Source of the DNA: Fibrobacterota bacterium
GTDB taxonomy: Bacteria > Fibrobacterota > Chitinivibrionia > Chitinivibrionales > Chitinispirillaceae
DNA length: 64,000 nt
Assembly (NCBI GenBank): GCA_023436145.1
Contig: JAEZKP010000075.1
Span: 1 to 64,000 of the forward strand
Reading direction: 5' to 3'
Shown one piece after another: positions 25,851 through 34,633 of this stretch. The notes below the pieces were generated by a model. That model saw nothing but the letters and a program-made list of their open reading frames with translations, did no database searches and was not told where the DNA came from. The position numbers were made by a program, and so were the translations under genes. Within the stretch, counting starts at the first letter, position 1; every line of letters starts with the position of its first letter.

Positions 25851-27692
25851 TTAATTTTCTGAAGCAATAGTATGCTTCGGATCATAAAGACAGATCCTGC
25901 GGTAGAAAAACTCAAGTTTTTCTACCGGGGCTTTCTTTTCACCAAGGCGTCGGTACCCCGAGTATCCGATTTTGTAAACACGTGCGAAAAGCTCGGGATC
26001 TTCCCACTCAACAAGGCTCAGTTTATCAATTGTTTCGACCAGGTGATCAATAGCAGCCAGGGCAATTTCGGTCATACCGTTTCGAAGGCAATACTCTGCC
26101 AGCACAATCCGCCAGAGAAATCTCTCACGGGAACAGGTTGCCTGTTGCAAACGTGAGTGCAACAGACTCATACCCGCACCAGGCCTGCCTTTATCAGAAA
26201 GCTCATTGGCTCTCTCGATTTCACTTGTATAAAAAGCATCAGTTTTACCACCAAAACCTGCACTTCTCTGACCGCTGCCACGATTGGCAATACCAAGACG
26301 TATCCACTCGGTTGTCTCAGGTGAGGAACAGGGTGTGCCGTCTTCCAGCTGATCATCCAATAGTTTGCGGTTGTCTGATACAAAATCAGCGGTTGTGGTG
26401 GTTATGGTTCGTGCAACCGCCGCGAAGTCTGAACCTAGCCCTTCGGCTGCAGCAACTTGAAAACGTTGAAGATCAAGCCAACGATGACCACCCTCTACAA
26501 ATGCAAATTCTGATTCCTGCAGCAGTTCCTCCCATTGCTGAGAGGAAAATGCATTCACAATTTTACTGCGCCGTTCCTCTGAAATACATCCGCCAGACGT
26601 ATCTGCCATATCAGTGAACCATTTGCGGCAGCGGTGTAAAAGATACCCAATAGGGTCACGGGGTGCATTGGCAACCAGAAAATCCGCTAATTTATCCAGA
26701 CGCGAAAATGCATCTTCGACATCTTCAGGTTCCATACTGACAACTGCACCTTCAGTTTTCTTGTCAGTGGACATTTGCCGGTCTGCTTCACGATCAACAG
26801 CTTCCGATGCAGCAGCTATTGCCTGCTCTCGCTCCCATCTCTCAGCGTCCCTTTGCTGTTGAATACTTTGCCTGAATGCCTCACATTGCATATCTATGCG
26901 GCATTGGAACTTTCGCAGAAATTCTCTCAGTTCGCCCAGATCAGGTGCCTGATCACCAAACCGCTGGTCTGTCGTTTTGTCAAGAAGATCCAACTGATCC
27001 ATAATTGCTTTGAAGACCGATGATTCCTTTTCAGCAGAACTCAGATCTGAAAAGGCAGGAGAATATTCATGCGGTTGTCCATAATGAGCATATATTCTTG
27101 CCAGAAGCAGCTCTTGGAGTTTTGTCAATTCATTTGCCCTGGCTTCACAATCGTCATCCTCGTTTTCAGGATAGAGTCCATCCCAGTATCGGGAGAACAA
27201 CTCGTTTACCAAAAGCAAGCCATCTGCTAATGCCGCGAAACCAGATTCTTCTACCGCAGCTTCGATAAGACGTACAGCAACTCCCAGATCTTTACTGCGC
27301 TCAGCCAGTAATGACTTTGCTCTTGAGAGAAGTTCGGAATATTGTGGTCTGAAATCGGCTGCACGTGTTCTGTTCACAACGAGGCCCAAAAGACTGCTGA
27401 CTTCTCCGGAAATGCGGACATTAATACCGGCCGGATTATCACCTGGAATTGGCTTCAGCATCGCCTCGATATCCAGCACTTCTGGTTTATAAACCTCAGC
27501 CGGCTTATCCTCGGGAAGCTCCCCGATGCATACTTCCGACAGCACAGGAACTATTGCTTCCAGAAGAGCAGCAGCTTTCTCCATACCAGAAACAACGGTG
27601 CGATTCTCCTCCATGGTTCCCATAAGAGACGCAGCACGTTGTATTGAATCAAGTGCTGTCTGGATAAGCTGTTGAGGAGTTGAATCTGCCAT
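25851..27692 (-). CDS. tssA: T6SS cap/assembly protein TssA
   Basis: A 613-residue ImpA-type protein. I start at the ATG at 27692 because GGAG is 8 bases upstream; a frame starting 7 codons earlier lacks one. The ImpA N-terminal domain includes AMLKPIPGDNPAGINVRISG (about residues 78-97), the AKSLLAERSKDLGVAVRLIEA helix and FSRYWDGLYPENEDDD. The C-terminal half has PIGYLLHRCRKWF and a helical region. TssA starts baseplate and sheath polymerisation. It lies between tssL and tssB, with a 56-base A+T-rich gap before tssB. Confidence 0.9.
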   Translation of the reverse strand: MADSTPQQLIQTALDSIQRAASLMGTMEENRTVVSGMEKAAALLEAIVPVLSEVCIGELPEDKPAEVYKPEVLDIEAMLKPIPGDNPAGINVRISGEVSSLLGLVVNRTRAADFRPQYSELLSRAKSLLAERSKDLGVAVRLIEAAVEESGFAALADGLLLVNELFSRYWDGLYPENEDDDCEARANELTKLQELLLARIYAHYGQPHEYSPAFSDLSSAEKESSVFKAIMDQLDLLDKTTDQRFGDQAPDLGELREFLRKFQCRIDMQCEAFRQSIQQQRDAERWEREQAIAAASEAVDREADRQMSTDKKTEGAVVSMEPEDVEDAFSRLDKLADFLVANAPRDPIGYLLHRCRKWFTDMADTSGGCISEERRSKIVNAFSSQQWEELLQESEFAFVEGGHRWLDLQRFQVAAAEGLGSDFAAVARTITTTTADFVSDNRKLLDDQLEDGTPCSSPETTEWIRLGIANRGSGQRSAGFGGKTDAFYTSEIERANELSDKGRPGAGMSLLHSRLQQATCSRERFLWRIVLAEYCLRNGMTEIALAAIDHLVETIDKLSLVEWEDPELFARVYKIGYSGYRRLGEKKAPVEKLEFFYRRICLYDPKHTIASEN

Positions 27693-27724
27693 AATCTGTT
27701 CTCCGGATATCATTTTTTGATATC

Positions 27725-28471
27725 TCAGTACTGGTCAGTTATTTCCGTAAACTGACTTACCGCATTAACCGGTTTTTGTGAAAGTGAGTGCATTGAAAAA
27801 GATGCCACCAGCCAGATAATTAACGATATAACTGCAGTGATTGAGGTAATCAACCATGCTGGCATAAAAAAAGCCACTCTTGAATGCTTTTTTGTAAATA
27901 CGACCTGTTTCTTTCGTTTGGGCTTGATTTGCATGCGAGTCTTGATCAGCACCGTCGCAAGTTGGTGTATTACCTTTTCCCTTTCCTCTGTTCTTCCAAA
28001 ATATTGGCCCTGAAATCCCAGCGTAAGGCAATAAAAAAAAGTTTCTAATGTTGCAAAATTGGAATGAGGATCCGCCATAAGCTCCTGCAAATCCTGATAA
28101 AACTTTTCCCCAGCCATCTGTTCTGTATAGTATTCAAATTGCAATGGCTGAGCATTCCAGAAGTCGCAACATTTACCTGGAATACTTCTTACCGTTTCAT
28201 CTATAAGCGCTATCAGAGCAAATTTAACTGCCTCAGCTATTTTTGAATCAATAGCCATTTCGCTGCAGTTTTGCATAAACATTTCTATATAATGCTTTAA
28301 CAATTTGCGCAAAGATTCGGGGGTTCCCAAGTCTTCCTGCTCGCGCATACTTATAATAATCAGAAAGATATCATTGCATAACGTGCTGATTGAAACCGTC
28401 GGATCCATCAACTTGCTTAAGTTAATGTTAAGCGTACGGTTACAAATGGTTTTCTCCAGATTATTCAGCAT
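27725..28471 (-). CDS. tssL: T6SS membrane protein TssL (DotU)
   Basis: A 248-residue inner-membrane protein. The cytoplasmic N-terminal domain has the DotU features KFALIALIDETVRS, FYQDLQELMADP and LETFFYCLTLGFQGQY (about residues 88-160). A single membrane segment lies near the C-terminus (about 205-228, FFMPAWLITSITAVISLIIWLVA). No peptidoglycan-binding OmpA-like domain is attached. TssL normally works with TssM and TssJ, neither of which is in the window. It follows tssK by 9 bases. Confidence 0.93.
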   Translation of the reverse strand: MLNNLEKTICNRTLNINLSKLMDPTVSISTLCNDIFLIIISMREQEDLGTPESLRKLLKHYIEMFMQNCSEMAIDSKIAEAVKFALIALIDETVRSIPGKCCDFWNAQPLQFEYYTEQMAGEKFYQDLQELMADPHSNFATLETFFYCLTLGFQGQYFGRTEEREKVIHQLATVLIKTRMQIKPKRKKQVVFTKKHSRVAFFMPAWLITSITAVISLIIWLVASFSMHSLSQKPVNAVSQFTEITDQY

Positions 28472-28480
28472 TAGAACTCC

Positions 28481-29827
28481 TTATCGCATTTTTATGGCTA
28501 ACAGTTCCATACTGAGATTGCTTAAGGTATTAGGAAAATAAAAAGCGATTTTTCCAGTCTCTTGTATTTTATGCCAATGGATTCCATCACGGCTGAGACT
28601 AAAATAGAGGAAATCTTTTTTTGTAGCCAGTTCAGCAGGCGGATTTACAGGATCTAAGCGTAAGCCCGGCAGAGCCCCGATTGTAAGTCGCTGAAGCTCA
28701 TCGGGCGAGGTCATTTTCACGGTGCGCCGCACAGTATTAATAATTACCTCATGAGAAGCATCTGCGAAAAGACCAAAATAGAATTCCCCCTGCAGAAGCA
28801 GAGCTGGATCTTTAACTTCAGATAAATAGGTCGAATCTGCAGTCTTCTCTATCGGAATCCGCACACTTCTGGAAGAGTAATCAGCTTTTAAAACCGCATG
28901 AATAGAAGATCTCATGATATCAAAAGAACAACACGGATCCATATGGTTATACGCAGGCAACGAACTGATTTCATTTTCCGATCCAAATGCCTGGAGAGCA
29001 CCGGCCAGTTGCCCAACATGACTATATACGGTGTATGGATGAACCTGTGATGCGCGCTGATACAACTGGTCAAGCAAAGGAGTATGGGTTGTGATTATCG
29101 TAAGAAGAAGGTGGTTTGCAATTTCCTCTGGAGTAGAGATGGAAAAACGGTTCGAAAGCTGTTTTCTTGCTCTGAGAAGCTCCTCACCTTTAGCATGCAG
29201 TTCAGAGAGAAGAGCTCCGAATTTCTTCATGTAAATTGCAGATCCTTTAATGCAGATAATAGCAGGTGAAACAGCTTCATCCACTATGATTCCCTCATTG
29301 ATTGAACGCTTGAGACGGGCTATTCGAAGTGAAGATACCGCATCAAAAGATTCACCTTCAAAACGGATAGAAAAATTACACTTTCCGACCTCAATCTCCT
29401 CAGAGGTACTTCCGGAGACCTCATCAACAACCATTTCAACTTCAGTTATATAGCGGGTGTCAAAAGATGCAGCGTTACTGGAACATATTGGCCTTCCAGC
29501 CTGGGCAAGAGGAAGGGAAAGATAGACATCCAGAGATGTCCTTTGGTGCCCGAAATGCTCTTCTATTGATCTGATCGGCGGGACAGCGTTGTTGGATGGC
29601 ATTGAAAATGGGGTACCATCAGGCATAACCCCCATCGCCTCGGTAATAGCAAACTTCCCCTTGTTCAAAAGGTTTGCATCGATTGTACATGAAGCCAACC
29701 CGTATATGTATGGTGCTGTAATAGCATTGGTCTGCTGTATTAAATTCAGTAAATATCTTTCAAACTGCTGAAAATGTTGTGGAAGCACAAAAAGGCCATC
29801 TTTCCAGATAACTTTATCAGCGAGCAT
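28481..29827 (-). CDS. tssK: T6SS baseplate protein TssK
   Basis: A 448-residue protein that links the baseplate to the membrane complex. The N-terminus KVIWKDGLFVLPQHFQQFERYL is diagnostic. PDGTPFSMP, the LSLPLAQAGRP region (about residues 103-113), and the C-terminal LPGLRLDPVNPPAELATKKDFLYFSLSRDG block also match the family. It is the first gene of the run tssK to vgrG. The 272-base gap upstream separates it from the divergent PEGA-protein gene and probably holds the promoters of both. Confidence 0.95.
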   Translation of the reverse strand: MLADKVIWKDGLFVLPQHFQQFERYLLNLIQQTNAITAPYIYGLASCTIDANLLNKGKFAITEAMGVMPDGTPFSMPSNNAVPPIRSIEEHFGHQRTSLDVYLSLPLAQAGRPICSSNAASFDTRYITEVEMVVDEVSGSTSEEIEVGKCNFSIRFEGESFDAVSSLRIARLKRSINEGIIVDEAVSPAIICIKGSAIYMKKFGALLSELHAKGEELLRARKQLSNRFSISTPEEIANHLLLTIITTHTPLLDQLYQRASQVHPYTVYSHVGQLAGALQAFGSENEISSLPAYNHMDPCCSFDIMRSSIHAVLKADYSSRSVRIPIEKTADSTYLSEVKDPALLLQGEFYFGLFADASHEVIINTVRRTVKMTSPDELQRLTIGALPGLRLDPVNPPAELATKKDFLYFSLSRDGIHWHKIQETGKIAFYFPNTLSNLSMELLAIKMR

Positions 29828-30099
29828 AATAAAATACCTTGTCTATCAATTTCTCATTCAGAACTTTTATCGGAGGAAAAGTCATGATCCATCTGCCAGA
29901 ATTCAGCCCTCAGCTATAGCTGGAGGCCTGATCATAGTATGAAGCGTTACTATATTTTTTTTTGGATTGTGATCAGTTCCTGTTTTAATATATATATTAT
30001 ATTCAATTGCAGCAAAACATAATTGGCAACATAAACTTAAAAATTGCTGCTTATGATCTGCAATAAGACGTTTTAAACTATTGAAGGGGAGGTTGTGCA

Positions 30100-30783
30100 G
30101 TGTCTGTATCAAAAAACTGCGCTGTTTTATTTACACTGATTGCATCACTTTTTTGTATTCAGCCCACTATGGCAGAGGGAATGGGCAGACTTACAATTAC
30201 TACCGACCCGCCAAATGCATCTCTTTATATTGATGGACAATTGATAGGCCAGACGCCTCTGCTCAAATACCCATTAACCATTGGTCAGCACACCATATAT
30301 CTGCGGGACCAGACACAACAGATAGATTACACAAAAATTATTGAAATAGTTGAGAACAGCGAAACGGCTTTGAATATTCCACTTCAAAAGGATTATGGGA
30401 AACTGACAATTACAAGTAAACCAGACAGCTCTGAGGTTTTCCTTTTAACTCCTATAGGAAAAACACCACTTATTGATGAACCGATAGATCAGGGTACTTT
30501 CACCCTTGAAATCAGAAGCCCCAATTCCCGTTACCTTCCTTTACGAAAAAATAACATGTATATAGACAAAAATAATCCTGGTATTATTAATGAACCACTT
30601 TCCCGTAAAAGAATCCTGACACCAAAAGCCTGCTGGCAGATCGGCCTGGGTGTCGCTTCGCTGGGCTCCTATATTTGGAGTTTCAACCGCGGATACAATA
30701 GTAAACATAGAAATCAAGCAATTCCTGGATTTGTCCTTGGCACTGTTTTTCTGACAAGTCTGGGTATTGTCGCAACCTTCTGA
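30100..30783 (+). CDS. PEGA-domain membrane protein
   Basis: A 227-residue exported protein. The GTG start has GGGGAGG 7 bases upstream, followed by a signal sequence ending in PTMAEG. Two PEGA repeats follow: TITTDPPNASLYIDGQLIGQTPL (about residues 30-53) and TITSKPDSSEVFLLTPIGKTPL (about 103-124). The C-terminus holds two hydrophobic segments separated by a basic loop. PEGA domains are beta-sandwiches exposed on the periplasmic side and often found with Ser/Thr kinases. It is divergent from tssK and convergent with the kinase gene, so a part in sensing or in the T6SS envelope complex is plausible but not shown. Confidence 0.8.
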   Translation: MSVSKNCAVLFTLIASLFCIQPTMAEGMGRLTITTDPPNASLYIDGQLIGQTPLLKYPLTIGQHTIYLRDQTQQIDYTKIIEIVENSETALNIPLQKDYGKLTITSKPDSSEVFLLTPIGKTPLIDEPIDQGTFTLEIRSPNSRYLPLRKNNMYIDKNNPGIINEPLSRKRILTPKACWQIGLGVASLGSYIWSFNRGYNSKHRNQAIPGFVLGTVFLTSLGIVATF

Positions 30784-30859
30784 AAACCAGTGATTATAGC
30801 CTATGCCGGCTTTCAAACATACATTCAGCTTGTAGTTCGAAAAGAACCTCAGTAATTTT

Positions 30860-30887
30860 CCAGTCTGCCATTTTCTATCCAGACTGG
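30860..30887. terminator. Inverted repeat between convergent genes
   Basis: CCAGTCTG at 30860-30867 and CAGACTGG at 30880-30887 form a perfect 8-bp stem with a 12-base loop between the PEGA gene and the convergent kinase gene. A short run of A residues precedes it and no strong T-run follows. It could stop transcription from either side, but weakly. Confidence 0.4.
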
Positions 30888-30891
30888 TGCA

Positions 30892-33270
30892 CTATTTAAC
30901 CCTTATCTGTGCAATTTCATTACTGGCCTTTACTGCGTTTTTGAAACGGTAATTGGATTTGTCTGATTTGTATAATTTGGTAATAATAACCTCCCAGGCT
31001 TTCAGTGCATTCTCCTTGTTTTCATAAGTAGGGTTACTCAAAAAAATACCATGAGATGTTTCTGCATAGTAATAGGAGGCATCACGGATGATCCTGTGAT
31101 AATCAAATACAGCTGATGACCGGCTTTGTGCATTCTTAAAAGCCTTCAAAGCATCGTTGTATCTTTTATCCTGTAATAGAATGCGACCATTGCTTATAAA
31201 AAACAGTGCATCATCACTCTCCAGTCCGGCCAACAATTCTTTAGCTTTCTTAAAGCTTTTCATGTTCAGGTAAGCATCAGCAAGTCTGAGTACGATTTCC
31301 CCATAAACCGGATGTTTCTTTCTGATGTTCTTTAATGCTTCTTCAGCATCCTTTAAATTCCCCTTGCCTATTGCCTTCAAAGCTATGGTAACCAGATCTG
31401 TTGAATTGTAAAGCGTGGAGAGTTGTTCTTCGCGTGAACGCAGGTTATCTTCTGTTCTGAATGCCATTACTGAAGACCAGAGTGTTGAATCTTCAGAAAT
31501 GGAGATTCCAATCCGCCAGAAATAGTTCTTCCCATAGGAAAGGTCATTTAAAGTAAACACAGTATCCGTAACATTCTTCTCTCTGGTTACCCTTCTGAAA
31601 ATGGAATCGGAAGCTATCTGAATTCGGCAGGATACTGATGATGACATATTCTGCCATCTCAAATTGACCGGTAGTCTGATATCCTTCTGGTTATGAAGCG
31701 GATATTTTGGTACCGGTGGTAATAACGAGTTTTCCTTTGAGACTGGTAAAGACGAAGTAAGAATTACCCCTGTCTCACTCCACAGACTGCGCATTTCCTT
31801 TTTGCCGGACACAACACGCCAAAACAGCGTTTTACTGTTTCTTTTTACTAACACCGAAAAATTTGTATCAGTCAGCCCGGGGTAAAGCTGTGAGGGTTTT
31901 GAAAAATCCTTATTTAAGGACAGTTCAAGGTCATAAAACTTTGCGCCCTCTACCTTTCTCCAAACAAAACAGATCGAGTCCCCGGTATCAGGACTCTCCT
32001 GTACAGAATTGACTAAAGCAGGTGCTTTCAATCCCAGCGAAACTCCAGGAAAAAACCGATCTGAAAAACGCCAGATAAGGATACAACAAATAATTAAAAG
32101 TAAAATACCCGAAAGCACCCTGAATTTTACATTCTTTTTTTTAATACCGGTTCTGGTACGAACACGGGAACGGGTAGTTTTTCTGGGATCAACCGCTTGA
32201 CCGCTTTCAGGTTTCACGTCAAGTCGAAGACAATCGGTATCTTCATCATATATCGAACTGAATGCTTCATTCTCGGCAACAAAACACTTTAATTCATTGA
32301 TCAGTTCAGAAGCGTTGCTGTAGCGATCTTTAGGATTGGAGCTTAGGCAACAATCGATAATACTGGAAAACTCACTGGAAATATCAGGAGATACTTTATC
32401 GAGAGGGGTATATATTCCACGTGATTTATTGTAATAAAACTCGCGGTGATTAGTAAACGGGAATGCGACTTGTCCACTGGCAAGCTCGTAAAGCATTGCA
32501 CCCAAAGCGTAGATATCTGCCCTATAATCTATAGGACTTCCGTCCAGTTGTTCAGGTGGCAGATAATACATGGAGCCTACAATGCCAGTAGTTAAGGACA
32601 ATACTTCATCAGAAAGCGGACGTGCAATGCCGAAGTCCAGTACCTTCAGTTTACCGGTGGTGGTAATCATCAGATTTGAAGGTTTAAGATCCCGATGAAC
32701 CACTCCGGTACAGACCGTCCCATCAAGAGTAAAGCTATGATTGTGTGCGTAAGCAAGTACTCTGGCAACAATAAGTCCGATTGCAGCACAGATATTGGTG
32801 TTAAAGCGTTTTTTCTGCCTCAAAAGGACATCAAATGATGTACCCTCAATATATTCCATCTCAATGTAGCGACACCCTCTCCAGATGCCGGTACTAAATA
32901 TTCTTACAATATTAGTATGGTCAAGCTTGGCAGTGAGCTTTGCTTCTCGCTGAAATCTTCTGACAGCAGCAGCGTCTCTACTATGAAGAATTACTTTTAC
33001 AGCCCGGTACAACTCCAGATCTTCACACCAGATTTTATATACCCGCCCCATGCCTCCTTCACCCAATACGCTGACAATTTTCCCTGAACCTAGCAAGTCT
33101 CCCTGTTTTGCTGCAGGTACTGACTCAAATCCATCAATAGAAGTTTCCTGGTCTATTGGAGGATGTTGTATTGGGGTTTCAGATATAGTGTGAATCCATT
33201 CTGAATCAGGAAGCTTCAGATGATTCTGATCTTTCGGATCATCATTTGTTGCAGTCACTACAAAGAGCAA
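30892..33270 (-). CDS. PpkA-like transmembrane Ser/Thr kinase with TPR tail
   Basis: A protein of up to 792 residues. The kinase domain (about 55-335) is complete: GEGGMGRVY loop, AVKVIL lysine, HRDLKPSNLM catalytic loop, DFG, and GSMYYLPPEQLDG activation segment. One membrane helix (about 380-402) follows a basic stretch. The periplasmic part has fibronectin-like strands with WRVVSG and FWRIGI repeats, then TPR-like helices (about 640-790). The first codon is TTG 33270 or GTG 33258; GAAGGA directly precedes the TTG, so the GTG is better spaced. Kinases of this type trigger T6SS firing by phosphorylation; no Fha partner or PppA phosphatase is in the window. Confidence 0.9.
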   Translation of the reverse strand: MLFVVTATNDDPKDQNHLKLPDSEWIHTISETPIQHPPIDQETSIDGFESVPAAKQGDLLGSGKIVSVLGEGGMGRVYKIWCEDLELYRAVKVILHSRDAAAVRRFQREAKLTAKLDHTNIVRIFSTGIWRGCRYIEMEYIEGTSFDVLLRQKKRFNTNICAAIGLIVARVLAYAHNHSFTLDGTVCTGVVHRDLKPSNLMITTTGKLKVLDFGIARPLSDEVLSLTTGIVGSMYYLPPEQLDGSPIDYRADIYALGAMLYELASGQVAFPFTNHREFYYNKSRGIYTPLDKVSPDISSEFSSIIDCCLSSNPKDRYSNASELINELKCFVAENEAFSSIYDEDTDCLRLDVKPESGQAVDPRKTTRSRVRTRTGIKKKNVKFRVLSGILLLIICCILIWRFSDRFFPGVSLGLKAPALVNSVQESPDTGDSICFVWRKVEGAKFYDLELSLNKDFSKPSQLYPGLTDTNFSVLVKRNSKTLFWRVVSGKKEMRSLWSETGVILTSSLPVSKENSLLPPVPKYPLHNQKDIRLPVNLRWQNMSSSVSCRIQIASDSIFRRVTREKNVTDTVFTLNDLSYGKNYFWRIGISISEDSTLWSSVMAFRTEDNLRSREEQLSTLYNSTDLVTIALKAIGKGNLKDAEEALKNIRKKHPVYGEIVLRLADAYLNMKSFKKAKELLAGLESDDALFFISNGRILLQDKRYNDALKAFKNAQSRSSAVFDYHRIIRDASYYYAETSHGIFLSNPTYENKENALKAWEVIITKLYKSDKSNYRFKNAVKASNEIAQIRVK

Positions 33271-33285
33271 TCCTTCGATGTAAAA

Positions 33286-34254
33286 TTAAAAAACAAAAGT
33301 AAAAACAAAGCCAAGCGCACATGCCCCACCTACAGCAAAACCCGCAATTCCTGAGCGCAACATCGCAGTGCTGATTTTATTCTCTTCTTGGGCATCATAG
33401 AAAGAATTCTCCCGTTTGGAATTCGGCAAATCGTCATTGTAAAAATCAGCCATTAATTTATCATGCTTTTCAGCATGAGAGTGGGAAATTATCATTGCGG
33501 CTGTACCATAGCCGACAGTTAGGATACCAATGCCAAGCACCGTTAATCGGAGTGGTTTTTTATGCCACCAGGCATTTTTGTCAGGTTCAGGTTTATCAGG
33601 AACTGCCAAAGTGCTGGTACTGGTATTATCTGGAACCGGCTTTATTACTCTATTCTCTTCATTTTCTGACATAGATTTTAATGTATCAGACTTCGAAGTA
33701 TCAGTTGAAAATGAGGGATAATCAAATAACAACTCCTGAGATATATCATATTCCTTGCCATTGATGATTAATTGACTATACATATTATCTGAGAATTTGA
33801 CATTTTCAAACCGGGTAGTAGGAATGCGGGTTTCCACTGGATTTCGTGCATATTTTATTACTGCACATCGTAGCATAACCTGTTGAGCGGAACCGGAGAT
33901 TTTTATACCGGCCCAATCATACACTGAAGCCAGTGAATCGGGGTTAAACTGAGGATCATTACTTGAGGTGAAAACAACCGGTTCGTCTTTTGTCCCATGC
34001 ACAATCAGACTACCCTCCACTTTCAGGGTGATATTATCGAGTGCCTTGAAAAGGAAAACTACACCAGCAGGAATAATAACCTTTTTACCTGATGGTACAT
34101 ATATATCCCCGATCACTTTATAAGGGCTTTGATTCTTTGATAGCTCTGATGATGAGATGTCCCCTGAGAGCTCGATTGCACCTGTGCTGGAAACAATAAA
34201 TCCTGCCAGGAAGAAATGCATAACTGCCAATTTGATTATCAAATGCATTTGCAT
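33286..34254 (-). CDS. Secreted beta-helix protein with C-terminal membrane segments
   Basis: A 322-residue protein with a signal sequence (LAVMHFFLAGFIVSSTGAIEL). Residues about 40-160 show right-handed beta-helix rungs: a VPSGKKVIIPAGVVFLF step, LKVEGSLIVHGTKDEPVVFTSS, then WAGIKISGSAQQVMLRCAVIKYA. A Ser/Thr/Pro-rich linker leads to two hydrophobic segments (about 235-258 and 298-320). It is 15 bases upstream of the kinase in the same operon, so it may be the kinase's periplasmic partner. The G-S-L-x-x-x-G-T pattern is widespread in cell-surface proteins and does not tell a ligand. Confidence 0.7.
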   Translation of the reverse strand: MQMHLIIKLAVMHFFLAGFIVSSTGAIELSGDISSSELSKNQSPYKVIGDIYVPSGKKVIIPAGVVFLFKALDNITLKVEGSLIVHGTKDEPVVFTSSNDPQFNPDSLASVYDWAGIKISGSAQQVMLRCAVIKYARNPVETRIPTTRFENVKFSDNMYSQLIINGKEYDISQELLFDYPSFSTDTSKSDTLKSMSENEENRVIKPVPDNTSTSTLAVPDKPEPDKNAWWHKKPLRLTVLGIGILTVGYGTAAMIISHSHAEKHDKLMADFYNDDLPNSKRENSFYDAQEENKISTAMLRSGIAGFAVGGACALGFVFTFVF

Positions 34255-34633
34255 TATACTTTCTATTTAAAATACAGAATCAGGTGTTAAAACCACACAT
34301 TAACCGCATATCTGGAATATAGCTGAACCTTTCCATCAATGCGAAGATCACCATGGAACAGGCCTGGGTTAAGGTATAATATAATTTTGATCAATATTAT
34401 ATAATAAAAAAACTATAGCAGTGGCTCAGCGGTACAGTTTATAACATCTGTTGTAATAACAATTAACACGATTTTAAAATTTCAGTCTCTTATCAAATAT
34501 AAAACGCCAATTTGCATTGTGAAACAGAACTATAAAAACACTTTTTTTCTCTTCTGACCTTCTATTATTCTCTTTCTTAAGAAGATGGCGCTGTCCTGAG
34601 AAAGACAGTGTGCTTAATGGACAGCTACAAATA
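34255..34633. other. Spacer between clpV and the beta-helix gene
   Basis: No gene is seen in these 379 bases. CTGTCCTGAGAAAGACAG (about 34591-34609) can form a short hairpin shortly after the clpV stop, but no U-rich run follows it in the direction of clpV. The A+T-rich centre (34370-34420) may hold the promoter of the beta-helix and kinase genes. Confidence 0.4.

Noticed and set aside
34555..34633. Rho-independent terminator after clpV
   Set aside because: A short hairpin is present but lacks a U-tract in the direction of clpV.
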